A stretch of 64,000 nucleotides of DNA from Singulisphaera sp. GP187 (GCA_945871915.1 CAMBXO010000009.1:40487-104486); one strand, 5' to 3'; counted from the first letter of the stretch, positions 28,104 to 37,656 are shown. The notes: a model not told the origin generated them from the letters alone. Program-made: numbers and translations.

Positions 28104-28200
28104 GAGGGGCGGTAACAAGGGACGGGGGTACTTATTGGACATGGCTCTGCCATGTCCAATAAGTACCCCCGTCCCTTGTTACCAGACACCCACGCCCCTC
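28104..28200. repeat. Palindromic mobile repeat, copy 1 (35-bp perfect stem)
   Basis: 28111-28145 is perfectly complementary to 28149-28183, leaving a three-base loop TCT. Outside it, GAGGGGCG (28104-28111) pairs with CGCCCCTC (28193-28200), with nine unpaired bases on the right side only. The arm starts GGTAACAAGGGACGGGGGT and then continues with a copy-specific inner part (ACTTATTGGACATGGC). It fills the gap between two convergent genes and lacks a U tract. Confidence 0.9.
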
Positions 28201-28201
28201 C

Positions 28202-29074
28202 TCACCCCCGCCGAACTTCCAACACCACAATTTCGGCAGGAACATTCCGCCGCAACGGAAACCAACTTCCCGCTCCGACATTCACAAACAATCGCGACGC
28301 GCCCATTTCATACAGCCCGCTTGAATGCGCATGCGACAGCGCCAAGTTTCGTTGTGGTTTCCCCGCCAATGCGATTTGCCCGCCATGCGTATGCCCCGCC
28401 AATGTGAGCGGAATGCCCGCTTGATGCGCCGCCGGAAAAGCTTTCGGATTGTGCGCAAGCAACAGATGCGGATGGTGCTTGGCAATTCCAAACACTTGTT
28501 CTGCCAGAATTTTCGGCTTTGCCGCCCAATCAATTCCAGCAATCCGAAATTCGTGTCCCTTCCTACGCCGAGTATGAACGCCCCCTGAAAGCACTGACAG
28601 TCCGCTCTCTCGCGCCGCCTCACTGAATGCTTCCGGATGATCAAGGTGATCGTGATTCCCAAGCACCAGATATTTTCCAAGCGGTGCACGCATTGCACCC
28701 ATGGCCTTCAAGAGCGGTTTACATCCTTGCCATTCCAGATCCACAACATCTCCCGTGCATGCAAGCACATCTGGCTTTGCGGCACCCAGTCGCTTGACCA
28801 ATTCGATAGCTAATTCAATCGGCATCAAGTGACCAAGGTGCAGATCACTGAGATGGCCAATGCGAACGCCCTCAAGACCGAGTGGCCAATTGGGAATCGA
28901 GAGCGTGATCTCACGCAATTCAATGGGTTGTTCGAGATGCCGCGTGCGCAGCCTGCCCTGCGTAAGCCGATCAATTGCCCTTGTTACAAAGATGTTTCGA
29001 AGCTGGGCGCGGCGAAATTTTCCACCTCGCTTCTTCTTGGCTGGCGGCACCTGTTTGCGTGAGTGCGCTTTCAT
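28202..29074 (-). CDS. Membrane-associated metallophosphoesterase
   Basis: Calcineurin-like phosphoesterase of 290 residues. The metal-binding motifs are in order: SDLHLGH, TGDVVD, LGNHDH and AGHTHGGQ. The N-terminal 40 residues are strongly basic, without a clear membrane helix. The closest described relatives are YkuE/LpxH-like enzymes that act on lipid-linked or nucleotide substrates; the substrate here is unknown. It ends two bases after the outer arm of palindrome copy 1 and follows the outer-membrane protein gene by nine bases. Confidence 0.85.
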   Translation of the reverse strand: MKAHSRKQVPPAKKKRGGKFRRAQLRNIFVTRAIDRLTQGRLRTRHLEQPIELREITLSIPNWPLGLEGVRIGHLSDLHLGHLMPIELAIELVKRLGAAKPDVLACTGDVVDLEWQGCKPLLKAMGAMRAPLGKYLVLGNHDHLDHPEAFSEAARESGLSVLSGGVHTRRRKGHEFRIAGIDWAAKPKILAEQVFGIAKHHPHLLLAHNPKAFPAAHQAGIPLTLAGHTHGGQIALAGKPQRNLALSHAHSSGLYEMGASRLFVNVGAGSWFPLRRNVPAEIVVLEVRRG

Positions 29075-29083
29075 TGGAGTCGC

Positions 29084-30046
29084 CTAAAATCGCAAAGACC
29101 CACCCACCATCAGGCCGGCAATGCTGCCGCTGAATGAGTATCCGTCGTTCGAAAGTTCAAGATTGGTGTATCGGTAACCGAAAAGCACACCGGCATTGCC
29201 CGTGATCCATGTGGTCAATTGCACTCGGACCTCTGTTTCGCTTGCACCGCTGCCTGGCCACGCTGGCCCCCATGTTCCGACGGCGCTGAACTCAACGCGA
29301 TCGAGGAACGAAATGCGATCACGCAAGTCCACAACCACATTCACTCCGCCTCCAAAGATCACGCTTCCAAAAGTGTTGTCATAGGTACTGCTTGTGCTGG
29401 CCGTTTGATTTTGAACCTGCTGACTCACACCAAATCCGCGAACGCCAACGATGGCAAGACATTGAAGATCTCCGCCAAGATTTTCGTCCGTGGATGGTGC
29501 ATCCCAGGGGAACTGTTGCTTGGCAAGCGGCCTCCACACCCAGCTTTGCAGATCGACCCCCCACGAGTAAAAGTCGAACGAACTCTTAAGAGAATCGCCA
29601 AGGACAAACGTTGTGGTTCCAAACGCGCCGGCTCCAGTCGCCGCCTGTGTTGCGTCCGTGCTGAATTCCGAACCGGTGAGTCGCACAGTCCAGTTGTTCC
29701 ACATCAGTGACAGGTCGCCCTGAAACGCGCCGTCAAGTGAGTCAAGGCCGTAGAAGGAATTGACATCCTGGTGAGTTGTGCTGAGTGGCCCGAACGCGAC
29801 ATTTCCGCGAAGTCGTGCCAACCACGCACCGGCGGTAAGGTCGATGCGCACCGGCTCTCCAGCAAGGAAGAACAGCGGTTGGTTGGTGCAGTGGTCAAGA
29901 CTTGATTTGGCGGCACCGGAGTTTCCCTGTGGTTCGGAATTCAAAGGCTGAAATGCGGCGATCGGTGACACAGCCGCCGCTGCACCTTCGGAACCATTCT
30001 GTGCCCGCTCAATGGCTAGGGCCAGCGCCATGACAGTTGGATCCAT
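29084..30046 (-). CDS. Probable outer-membrane beta-barrel protein
   Basis: 320 residues. The C-terminal three quarters consists of alternating hydrophobic strands with aromatic belts (for example VRLTGSEF, FDFYSWGVDLQSWVW, GNAGVLFGYRYTNLEL), ending in GGSLRF with a terminal Phe, as in barrels inserted by BamA. The beginning has no clean signal peptide from the ATG at 30046; the frame extends to 30139, but that would overlap arfB on the other strand. Pfam-like family unknown to me. It probably shares a transcript with the phosphoesterase gene. Confidence 0.55.
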   Translation of the reverse strand: MDPTVMALALAIERAQNGSEGAAAAVSPIAAFQPLNSEPQGNSGAAKSSLDHCTNQPLFFLAGEPVRIDLTAGAWLARLRGNVAFGPLSTTHQDVNSFYGLDSLDGAFQGDLSLMWNNWTVRLTGSEFSTDATQAATGAGAFGTTTFVLGDSLKSSFDFYSWGVDLQSWVWRPLAKQQFPWDAPSTDENLGGDLQCLAIVGVRGFGVSQQVQNQTASTSSTYDNTFGSVIFGGGVNVVVDLRDRISFLDRVEFSAVGTWGPAWPGSGASETEVRVQLTTWITGNAGVLFGYRYTNLELSNDGYSFSGSIAGLMVGGSLRF

Positions 30047-30072
30047 AGTGACTAAAGCGTATCGTGCCACCA

Positions 30073-30561
30073 ATGAGTGACAGCGAAAAACTTCAGAGCG
30101 GAGAGAGGTTTCAACCATCGCATGAACCGCCGCGATCACTCAATGCGGTGTCGCTCGGTCGAAAGGGCTGGATTCATTCCAGCGACTTGAAGTGGACTTT
30201 CACAACGAGTCGCGGCCCTGGCGGACAGAATGTCAACAAAGTCGCAACGCGAGCAGTATTGAATGTTGCGCCGTCCGCTTTGCATGGATTGAGCGCGGCT
30301 GCGAGGGGCCGGTGGTTGAGTTTGATGCAGCACCGACTCGCCAATGGCGAAGTGATCTTTTCTTGCGGCGAACATCGAAGCCAATTGCAAAACCGCGGGG
30401 GCTGCGTGGCACAATTTGCTGCGAGCGTGCGGCAAGCAGAGATTGTTCCTAAAGTGCGGAGAGCAACGAAGGCCACACGAAGCAGTCGCGAGCGACGATT
30501 GGAAGGCAAGCGCCGTGATAGTTCGATCAAGCGTGGCCGCAGCGGGTTGAAAGAAGAGTGA
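30073..30561 (+). CDS. arfB: Alternative ribosome-rescue factor / peptidyl-tRNA hydrolase with GGQ motif
   Basis: 162-residue protein that would free ribosomes stalled on broken messages by hydrolysing peptidyl-tRNA. SRGPGGQNVNKV (46-57) holds the catalytic GGQ (50-52). The last 35 residues are very basic (KVRRATKATRSSRERR and onward), the tail that threads the empty mRNA channel. I use the ATG at 30073; a GTG at 30064 is also in frame. Its stop TGA is the edge of palindrome copy 2. Confidence 0.88.
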   Translation: MSDSEKLQSGERFQPSHEPPRSLNAVSLGRKGWIHSSDLKWTFTTSRGPGGQNVNKVATRAVLNVAPSALHGLSAAARGRWLSLMQHRLANGEVIFSCGEHRSQLQNRGGCVAQFAASVRQAEIVPKVRRATKATRSSRERRLEGKRRDSSIKRGRSGLKEE

Positions 30562-30573
30562 GTGACGGGAACA

Positions 30574-30678
30574 AGGGACGGGGGTGACTGGTAACTAGGG
30601 ACGGGGGTACTTATTGGACACGGCTTTGCCGTGTCCAATAAGTACCCCCGTCCCTAGTTACCAGTCACCCCCGTCCCT
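30574..30678. repeat. Palindromic mobile repeat, copy 2 (51-bp stem, nested/tandem)
   Basis: 30574-30624 is perfectly complementary to 30628-30678, with loop TTT. The arm contains the conserved core AGGGACGGGGGT twice, 23 bases apart, so it looks like one element nested in another. The inner part is ACTTATTGGACACGGC, the same as copy 1 except that one T-A pair is now C-G, changed on both arms. On the left the outer unit reads AACAAGGG, but on the right AACTAGGG. GAGTGAGTGACGG occurs at both ends and includes the stop codons of both flanking genes. Confidence 0.9.
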
Positions 30679-30700
30679 AGTTACCAGTCACCACCGTCAC

Positions 30701-31795
30701 TCACTCCCACCGAACGCAACCAGATCCCTTCGCAATCTTGCCCATCACAAACGGCCGCTCCCTCGCGCGTTTCAATCGCTTCATCACGCCATCAACAAAA
30801 CCGGGGCGCACAATCAAGCAAAAGCCAACACCCATGTTGAACACATTCCACATTTCTGTTTCGTCCACACCGCCCTGCTGCTGGAGAAAACGAAAGAGCG
30901 GCGGAACCGTCCAGGCCGATTTGTCCACCACGGCATCAAGATGATCGCCAAAGGCCCGCGGCAAATTTCCTGGAATTCCGCTGCCCGTAATGTGAGCCAT
31001 GCTGCGCACGGCTCTCTTTCGCTTATAAGCAGACAGCACCTTCAAAATCGATTGCGCATAAATCCGAGTGGGCTGCAAGAGCAAATCCCCAAGTGTGCCC
31101 GCGCCCGCTTGGTCGTAGTGCGCCGCAAGATCGAGGTTCGCTTCCTTCACAATTCGCCGCACCAACGCATAGCCATTTGAATGCACGCCGCTCGATGGCA
31201 AGCCGACGATGACATCACCCTTTTTAACTCGCGAGCCGTCGATGGCTCGCTTCGCCTCCACCACACCCACAGCAAATCCAGCGATATCAAAGTCGCCGGT
31301 CTTATAAATGTCCGGCATCTCAGCGCATTCCCCGCCGATAAGCGCGCACCCGGCAATCTCACAGCCGCGCGCAACTCCCTGAATAATTGCAGCGGTCTCC
31401 TGCGGGTCCACACGACTCAATCCGAGATAGTCCAAAAAGAAAAGCGGTTCGGCCCCTTGCACAATCAAGTCGTTGACATTCATTGCTACGCAATCAATGC
31501 CAATGGTGTCCAAACGACCCATCTGAACTGCAAGAAGCACCTTGGTTCCAACGCCATCCGTGCATGCCACCAGCACCGGATCTTTGTAGTTGCGCCGAAA
31601 GATTCGCTCCTTGAAATCCAATCGAAACATGGCTCCAAATCCGCCATACGCACCAATCACCCGCGGGCCGTGCGTTCGACGCAGTGCTGGCTGAATCAGG
31701 TCCACCACTCGATCTCCTGCCTCCATGTCGACACCCGATTGCACATAGGTCAGACTTGTCTTCTTCGGCACTGTGACGGCTGGATCGACGCCCAT
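30701..31795 (-). CDS. purM: Phosphoribosylformylglycinamidine cyclo-ligase (AIR synthetase)
   Basis: ATP-dependent ring closure giving aminoimidazole ribonucleotide in purine synthesis. [37 protein letters not shown] and GGECAEMPD are conserved. Starting at 31795 the product is 364 residues (E. coli 345). Further in-frame ATGs at 31843 and 31876 overlap sucD on the other strand and are less likely. It converges on arfB across palindrome copy 2 and diverges from sucD by 46 bases. Confidence 0.95.
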   Translation of the reverse strand: MGVDPAVTVPKKTSLTYVQSGVDMEAGDRVVDLIQPALRRTHGPRVIGAYGGFGAMFRLDFKERIFRRNYKDPVLVACTDGVGTKVLLAVQMGRLDTIGIDCVAMNVNDLIVQGAEPLFFLDYLGLSRVDPQETAAIIQGVARGCEIAGCALIGGECAEMPDIYKTGDFDIAGFAVGVVEAKRAIDGSRVKKGDVIVGLPSSGVHSNGYALVRRIVKEANLDLAAHYDQAGAGTLGDLLLQPTRIYAQSILKVLSAYKRKRAVRSMAHITGSGIPGNLPRAFGDHLDAVVDKSAWTVPPLFRFLQQQGGVDETEMWNVFNMGVGFCLIVRPGFVDGVMKRLKRARERPFVMGKIAKGSGCVRWE

Positions 31796-31841
31796 ACAAC
31801 CGATGGTATCGCGTGCAAATTCCGCTATCTTTCGCCGCTTC

Positions 31842-32804
31842 ATGAGCATCCTTGTCGATGGAGCAACTCGCGTCATTTGTCAGGGGATCACTGGGGCCGC
31901 AGGCTCGTTCCACACCAAGGGGTGCCTGGACTACGGAACGCAGATGGTCGGTGGCGTGACACCCGGAAAGGGTGGAACGAAGGACGCCAATGGCCTTCCT
32001 GTTTTCAACACGGTGCATGACGCCGTCAAACACACTGGCGCTACCGCAACCATGATTTTTGTTCCGCCACCGTTTGCGGCTGATTCCATTCTTGAGGCTG
32101 CCGATGCGGGCATCTCAATCGTGTGCTGCATTACCGAAGGCATTCCGGTGCAGGACATGGTTCGCACGCGCTCACGACTCGATGATTGCTATCCGCACGC
32201 CACGCTCATCGGCCCAAATTGTCCTGGGGTCATCACGCCCGGCAAGCGACTACCCGATGGCAAGGGATTTATTGGTGGCTGCAAAATTGGAATTATGCCT
32301 GGCTACATTCACACACATCGAAGTGATGCTCCAAGCGGTTGTGCCGTAGGCATCATCAGCCGAAGCGGCACACTCACCTACGAGGCCGTGTGGCAAACAA
32401 GTATGTTGGGAATTGGTCAAAGCACATGCCTTGGAATCGGCGGGGATCCGGTGAAGGGAATCAATTTCATCGACGCATTGAGCATGTTCAACGCTGATCA
32501 GGAAACAGATGGTGTCATCATGATTGGCGAAATTGGTGGCCAAGACGAGACGGACGCTGGTCGTTGGATTCAAGCACATATGAAAAAACCGGTGGCTGCA
32601 TTCATTGCAGGTCAAACGGCTCCGAAGGGAAAACGCATGGGCCACGCAGGCGCCATCATTGGAGGAGCCAACGACACGGCGCAGGCCAAGATGGAATCGC
32701 TGCGGCACTGCGGCGTGTTGGTTGCAGAAAGCCCAGCCGATTTGGGTCGGAGCATCGCCACGGCGATCGGCCTAAAAATGGCAGCGAGCAGTTCAGCTCT
32801 TTGA
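31842..32804 (+). CDS. sucD: Succinate-CoA ligase subunit alpha
   Basis: Alpha subunit (320 residues) of the citric-acid-cycle enzyme that makes ATP or GTP from succinyl-CoA. The CoA-binding part [12 protein letters not shown] (14-25), IGPNCPGVI, and [12 protein letters not shown] are conserved. [12 protein letters not shown] contains the phosphorylated His (H268). The beta-subunit gene sucC is not adjacent, unlike in most genomes. An open frame from 31773 is not supported. Confidence 0.95.
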   Translation: MSILVDGATRVICQGITGAAGSFHTKGCLDYGTQMVGGVTPGKGGTKDANGLPVFNTVHDAVKHTGATATMIFVPPPFAADSILEAADAGISIVCCITEGIPVQDMVRTRSRLDDCYPHATLIGPNCPGVITPGKRLPDGKGFIGGCKIGIMPGYIHTHRSDAPSGCAVGIISRSGTLTYEAVWQTSMLGIGQSTCLGIGGDPVKGINFIDALSMFNADQETDGVIMIGEIGGQDETDAGRWIQAHMKKPVAAFIAGQTAPKGKRMGHAGAIIGGANDTAQAKMESLRHCGVLVAESPADLGRSIATAIGLKMAASSSAL

Positions 32805-32811
32805 GCGATTG

Positions 32812-32891
32812 GCATAACTCTGGCGGTGCGCGAGGCTGATCCACGAATGCTTTGCATAACTCTGGCAGAGAGCAGTGCTGATCTATGATGC
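32812..32891. repeat. Two imperfect tandem repeats of about 40 bases
   Basis: 32812-32850 and 32854-32891 share GCATAACTCTGGC at the start, GCTGATC in the middle and a similar TGATGC or GAATGC end. They occupy the whole gap between sucD and the epimerase gene. The second copy ends five bases before the epimerase ATG, so an operator or leader role is possible. I see no protein-coding sense in them. Confidence 0.6.
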
Positions 32892-32895
32892 CCCA

Positions 32896-33882
32896 ATGCT
32901 TGATCAGCAACTTGAGTGCCACCGGACGGCCTATACCAATCGAACCGTTTGTGTAACCGGCGGAGCTGGGTTCATTGGCAGTCATCTTTCCGATGCACTG
33001 GCAAGTCTTGGCGCACGCGTTTTCATTCTTGATGACTTTTCCAATGGCCGCGAGTCCAATCTGACCGGTGCTGCGTCCACAGCGAAAGTTGTTCGCGGGA
33101 GCATTTGTGATCCTGCGGCACTGGATGCCGCCATGACCGGTGCTGAAATTGTGTTTCATCAAGCCGCCATGGGCAGCGTGCCGCGAAGCCTAGAAATTCC
33201 AACGCTCTACCACGACATCAATGTCGGCGGAACGATGCAGGTACTTGAAGCCGCTCGGCGGCATGGAGTTCGACGCGTCGTCTACGCCGCTTCCAGCAGT
33301 GCCTACGGCAACACCGCCACGCTGCCAAAAATGGAAACCATGAAACCCGACACACTCTCGCCGTACGCCTACACCAAGTTGGCAGGCGAATATCTGATGA
33401 GAGCATGGGCCATGTGCTACGGACTCGAGACCATCAGCCTGCGTTACTTCAACATCTTTGGGCCACGGCAGCGACACGATTCGCCCTATGCCGCAGTGAT
33501 TCCATTCTTTGCAAAGTGTTTGCTCAACGGAACGCGTGCAAAGGTTTTTGGCGACGGAACACAGACGCGCGACTTTACATTTGTTGCCAACGCAGTCCAT
33601 GCGAATTTGCTTGCGGGGTCGGTGAACAAACCATTGCGCGGCGAGATGGTCAACATTGCGTGCGGAACGCGATTCAGTTTGCTGCAATTGATTGCTGCGA
33701 TGAGTGAACTCACAGGAAGACCGCTTGAGCCGGAATTCCTATCCGCGCGGACTGGAGATGTTCGGGACAGCGAGGCGGATATCCGCGCCGCATCGGACTT
33801 GCTGCAATACAAAGTCATTGTTCCATTCGCCGCCGGGTTGCGCACAACACTTGGCATGACACCGTTGAGCGTGCCCGCATGA
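32896..33882 (+). CDS. NAD-dependent sugar-nucleotide epimerase/dehydratase
   Basis: Extended short-chain dehydrogenase of 328 residues, probably a UDP-hexose 4-epimerase. Rossmann motif TGGAGFIGSH (about 21-30), catalytic YAYTK with Y157 and K161, and RYFNIFGPRQ. It is closest in pattern to UDP-N-acetylglucosamine 4-epimerases (WbpP type), but substrate cannot be assigned. It begins the polysaccharide region and overlaps the following SGNH hydrolase gene by four bases (ATGA). Confidence 0.88.
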   Translation: MLDQQLECHRTAYTNRTVCVTGGAGFIGSHLSDALASLGARVFILDDFSNGRESNLTGAASTAKVVRGSICDPAALDAAMTGAEIVFHQAAMGSVPRSLEIPTLYHDINVGGTMQVLEAARRHGVRRVVYAASSSAYGNTATLPKMETMKPDTLSPYAYTKLAGEYLMRAWAMCYGLETISLRYFNIFGPRQRHDSPYAAVIPFFAKCLLNGTRAKVFGDGTQTRDFTFVANAVHANLLAGSVNKPLRGEMVNIACGTRFSLLQLIAAMSELTGRPLEPEFLSARTGDVRDSEADIRAASDLLQYKVIVPFAAGLRTTLGMTPLSVPA

Positions 33883-34856
33883 TTGAACCTTGTTTCAGAC
33901 CAATGCGCTGCGCCACACTGCCGCATTTGGTCTGGTGCATTGCACTTGTTGTTCTGTGTCTTGCCGGTGCGACAACAAGTCCATTCGCTCGCGTTGTTGT
34001 GATGGGTGCAAGTGTGAGTGATGGATTTGGCGTTCGCCTGCGCGCCACGCTACCCGATGGACGGCGGCCGACGGCCACGGTGAGCCTTTGCACCGTGCTT
34101 CAAGCCGCGTGTACGGATAAGCAGTCTCAATTTCATGACCTTTCCACTGACATGTATTTTCTTGATCCAGCGGGAACTGCACAGCGCACCGCCGCAGAAG
34201 CGATCGCAAAAAAACCCACACTTGTTCTTGCCATTGACTGGCTTTTCTGGAACGGTTACGGCGTGCGTGGTTTGCGTGACGCGCCACTAGTGACATGCGA
34301 GGATCGACTTGCGCTCCTAGATCACGCCCTCCAGCAACTGCAGCCATTGGCTGCACAAGGCATTCCAATCGTGCTCGGCGATTTCCCGGATATGCACACA
34401 GCGATTGGCGGCGGCATGCTGAGTGAGGAGATGGTTCCATCCGCCGACTGCGTGTCACAATTAAATGTTCGCGTGCAGGCTTGGTGCGCTACGCGACCAA
34501 ATGTGGCGCTCATGAAACTCTCTGAGGTCGTGCAGTGTGCTGTCAACAAGACCCCAGTCACAGTTTGCGGACGAACATGGAATGAAGCCGAACTTGGGCC
34601 TTTGATGCAAAGCGATCGGCTACACCCAACTCTTAACGGTTCGATACTAATTCTTGCCGTTGCATTAGAGTCCGCTGATCGAGTGACCGGGGGCACGACA
34701 ACCCCCGCCGTGCAAATGGATCCGGGCCCCCTCCGAGCCAAATTGCTTGATGGAATCAAGGCGGCTGCACCCAAGAACGCGCCGCCTACAACCGATTCAA
34801 AAGTTCCTGCATTGCCGCCTTCTGCTGAGCGTTCTCAGTCGCTTCAATCACCTTAA
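33879..34856 (+). CDS. Exported SGNH/GDSL-type hydrolase
   Basis: 325 residues with an N-terminal hydrophobic segment (about 14-35), so exported or anchored. VMGASVSDGFG (41-51) is block I with the candidate catalytic Ser (S45). SDRLHP (245-250) supplies the Asp and His of block V. Between them is FWNGYG and GDFPD, roughly where blocks II and III are expected. Such enzymes often remove acetyl groups from glycans, which would fit its coupling to the epimerase gene. The last 71 bases overlap the end of the convergent gene. Confidence 0.7.
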   Translation: MIEPCFRPMRCATLPHLVWCIALVVLCLAGATTSPFARVVVMGASVSDGFGVRLRATLPDGRRPTATVSLCTVLQAACTDKQSQFHDLSTDMYFLDPAGTAQRTAAEAIAKKPTLVLAIDWLFWNGYGVRGLRDAPLVTCEDRLALLDHALQQLQPLAAQGIPIVLGDFPDMHTAIGGGMLSEEMVPSADCVSQLNVRVQAWCATRPNVALMKLSEVVQCAVNKTPVTVCGRTWNEAELGPLMQSDRLHPTLNGSILILAVALESADRVTGGTTTPAVQMDPGPLRAKLLDGIKAAAPKNAPPTTDSKVPALPPSAERSQSLQSP

Positions 34857-36885
34857 GCAACGCTGATTGAACGCGCCGGACATCCGTGGCCGCTTTGAAT
34901 GGCCCAGCCAATCGTTCCCAATCCGATGATGGCCACGGCGAACGAACCGCTCTTTGAAACAACATCAATTGTTCCACATTCTTGATTCGATCAAGTCGCT
35001 GGCCCCACAATTGCCACAGCATGTCCTTGTTGCGAGGCGTGGGTTCCGCCGTCAGCGCGTACGCCTTCAAAAACCCGTCGGCGTCTCGTTGCTGAAATAA
35101 CGATTCAAGGGCACCGGGCGCCACCCTCGCCGCCCACGACTTGGTGGCGCAAAGATTCCAAAGTTGCGCAGCCACTTTGTCTTGCGCACTTCGTGCGAGC
35201 GCCTGCATCGCCTGCATGCTCGCCGTTCCATCAGGATCGCTCTTGCACTTTGCCAGCAATACTCGACATGCCGTTACGGCATCCACTTCACCCGGAACCA
35301 TGTGTGCAGGCGCACCACGCGGCTGCTGCGGCATTTCGACTGGGGCCGCGCACAACATCAACGGGTCACCAAGCGTGGTGATTCGCCACGGAACCGAGAA
35401 CGGCCCGTCCCACTGCCTCGCCGCAACGGCAAACGGCACGAAGTTTGCACACTTCTCTAACACCCGCGGCGGCTGTTGAAACGCCGGCAAGAATGGCTCG
35501 TAAACGCTTCCCGCATACGCATACACGCCTGACTCAAGCCAGCGTCCACCGATCGTTTCCCGCGATGCGGGTGCCGCCAATGAAAATGAATGGATCATGT
35601 GAAGGGCCAGAGGCCGGGAGAGAATCGGTACATCACCTGGCACGCCGCGACTACTTGCTGGTGTATTTCCAGGGGTTCCAAGATCGAAGAAATCAGGATT
35701 CCCCGAAGTGTTCAGAAACAATACATCGCAATCGAAACCCGTCAGCACATGTTCCCGCCACGCTGGCAACTTGGCTTCGTTGCCTGTACGCGATTGAAAG
35801 CGGTATCCGGCTTTCGAGATGCCCTCGGCATCCGCGGCAAATCCATATTCAGCAAATGCCGCTGGAATTTCTGGATAACAATCGATCGCCAAGACGCTCT
35901 GCCGATTGAGAAACAAACTGCTCATGGCCGTATAGGCACTTCGCGCGGAGGAACCAAAGATTGAACCGCACAATGCGTATCGACGGCCATCTTGATTTCG
36001 ACAGAGCGCATCCGTCACCGCAACAGGCTGGCCGGGTTTCACCGCCATCTGCGGAGGAAGTGATGGTTTCAAAGATTCTGGAAGATCGATCACAGCCTTG
36101 TGCGCGATGTTGCGGCACAGCGCGAGCACTTCAAGCGCATCGCCAAGCGAATCAAATGGAAGTTTGGTCGCCTCGAATTCCGCTCGGATGGCTTGATCGA
36201 GTGCCGCAAACTTGACCGAATCGATTTGACTGTTCGGGTTTCCAAAGTCCCCTTCCAATTGCACTGGGAGCAATCCGTGACCCGCAGCCAGCGCGACGGC
36301 GGCCACCCATGCCGGATCGGTGGCGGAATACGCGGCAAGACCCGGCGGCATGTACTTCTGTGCCTCAATGGCTTGGAGCGGCGACATGGTGGCGGGGTCT
36401 CCATTCCACGCACGCACCACCGCAGCATTCACTGCAACTTTTAGAGCATCTGCACCAGCCTCCAATGTGGCTCGACCTGTTCTGCGCACGATCTGCTTGG
36501 GAGCGAACGCGCGAAGAAACATTGGCGCGTACACATCATCTTCAATCAGCACCGGCCAACGCCCGTCAAGTCGCCACTTGCCGATTTCATCCACAAATGT
36601 TGCCTCGTTCGGCACCAGCACCACTCGATCCAGTGTTGGAATGCGCTGTTGAACTGCGGCCGCGCGCATACCCAAGGCGACCGACCACGAAATGGGCTTA
36701 GGTGGGGCGGCGGAATCCGTTTGTTTCGCAGCAGCTCGCACCGATCCATCTGACTGGTCCGGCGCTTGTGATTGCGATTGACCACTGGCCGAAGTCAACG
36801 CGGCCATCAGGGTTGCGAGCGACATCAATTGCAATGCTCGAAACCGTGTTGTGCGCATCGAATACATAGTGTGCACCGAAATCAT
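34786..36885 (-). CDS. Large exported protein of unknown function
   Basis: 699 residues. A signal peptide is likely (positive residues at 11-15, hydrophobic 17-32, SASG). The mature part begins with a Q/S/A-rich linker, then a globular region with few recognisable motifs; LDRVVLVPNEATFVDEI and GSIFGSSARSAYTAMSSLFL are the best ordered segments. The last 150 residues are helical. I do not recognise a family. AGGA lies about ten bases before the ATG at 36885; ATGs at 36867 and 36858 are alternatives. It is 12 bases after the aquaporin gene and so probably cotranscribed. Confidence 0.75.
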   Translation of the reverse strand: MISVHTMYSMRTTRFRALQLMSLATLMAALTSASGQSQSQAPDQSDGSVRAAAKQTDSAAPPKPISWSVALGMRAAAVQQRIPTLDRVVLVPNEATFVDEIGKWRLDGRWPVLIEDDVYAPMFLRAFAPKQIVRRTGRATLEAGADALKVAVNAAVVRAWNGDPATMSPLQAIEAQKYMPPGLAAYSATDPAWVAAVALAAGHGLLPVQLEGDFGNPNSQIDSVKFAALDQAIRAEFEATKLPFDSLGDALEVLALCRNIAHKAVIDLPESLKPSLPPQMAVKPGQPVAVTDALCRNQDGRRYALCGSIFGSSARSAYTAMSSLFLNRQSVLAIDCYPEIPAAFAEYGFAADAEGISKAGYRFQSRTGNEAKLPAWREHVLTGFDCDVLFLNTSGNPDFFDLGTPGNTPASSRGVPGDVPILSRPLALHMIHSFSLAAPASRETIGGRWLESGVYAYAGSVYEPFLPAFQQPPRVLEKCANFVPFAVAARQWDGPFSVPWRITTLGDPLMLCAAPVEMPQQPRGAPAHMVPGEVDAVTACRVLLAKCKSDPDGTASMQAMQALARSAQDKVAAQLWNLCATKSWAARVAPGALESLFQQRDADGFLKAYALTAEPTPRNKDMLWQLWGQRLDRIKNVEQLMLFQRAVRSPWPSSDWERLAGPFKAATDVRRVQSALLKVIEATENAQQKAAMQELLNRL

Positions 36886-36897
36886 TTGTACTTTTTC

Positions 36898-37656
36898 CTA
36901 AAATGGCCCGCCGAGCGCCTGAAATATCCACGCGCCGAGCAACCCACCAATCACCGGCCCTGCCACTGGAATCCACGAATACCCCCAGTCGCTTCCACCC
37001 TTCCCCGCGATCGGAAGCAATGCATGCGCGATTCGCGGGGCAAGATCACGCGCCGGATTGATCGCGTAGCCGGTGGGGCCACCGAGACAAAGGCCGATGG
37101 CAAACACCAATAATCCAACGGGTAACACGCCAACGGCTCCAAGGCTCACCTTCACCACGCTGCCGTCCTGCATGTTCAGTTGTGCATCCTTTAAGCAAAG
37201 GATTCCAAAGACGAGCATGGCCGTGGCCACAATCTCAGCGAGCACATTGGCAAGTGGTGCTCGAATAGCCGGCGCGGTGCAGAAGCAGGCGAGTTTGGAT
37301 GCCGCACTTTCGGTGCGACCCCAGTGAGGCAAATACACCAGCCACATCAACACAGCACCAAGAAATCCCCCAAGACATTGTGCAAGAATGTATGGAGCGA
37401 CTTGGTTGCTTGGAAATAATCCAACCAGATTCAGCCCGAGCGTGACGGCTGGATTCAGGTGCGCGCCACTCACGCTTGCCACGCAATAGACAGCTACAAA
37501 CACAGCAAGGCCCCAGCCGGCCGTAATCGAAAGCCAACCCGTTCCATTTCCCTTTGTTCGTTCCAGCAGATGATTTGCCACGATCGCATCACCCAACAAG
37601 ACAAGGATCGCCGTGCCCACGAGTTCGCCCATGAATGGGGTCATCGAAGTTGCCAT
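36898..37656 (-). CDS. Aquaporin/glycerol facilitator (MIP family)
   Basis: Channel of 252 residues with six membrane helices and two half-helices. Both pore motifs are present: SGAHLNPAVTLG and YAINPARDLAPR. An Asp follows the second NPA-Arg, as in glycerol-conducting GlpF rather than water-only AqpZ, so it probably passes glycerol or small polyols. I use the ATG at 37656 (MATSMTPFMGELVGT); the open frame upstream reads as non-hydrophobic nonsense. No glycerol kinase gene is near. Confidence 0.93.
   Translation of the reverse strand: MATSMTPFMGELVGTAILVLLGDAIVANHLLERTKGNGTGWLSITAGWGLAVFVAVYCVASVSGAHLNPAVTLGLNLVGLFPSNQVAPYILAQCLGGFLGAVLMWLVYLPHWGRTESAASKLACFCTAPAIRAPLANVLAEIVATAMLVFGILCLKDAQLNMQDGSVVKVSLGAVGVLPVGLLVFAIGLCLGGPTGYAINPARDLAPRIAHALLPIAGKGGSDWGYSWIPVAGPVIGGLLGAWIFQALGGPF

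Noticed and set aside
28111..28183. Palindromes as ordinary rho-independent terminators
   Set aside because: No U tract follows on either strand, the arms are far longer than usual, and the same arm recurs at a divergent promoter region (48063-48129).
28101..30700. CRISPR array
   Set aside because: The repeats are dispersed single palindromes kilobases apart, not regularly spaced direct repeats, and no cas gene is present.
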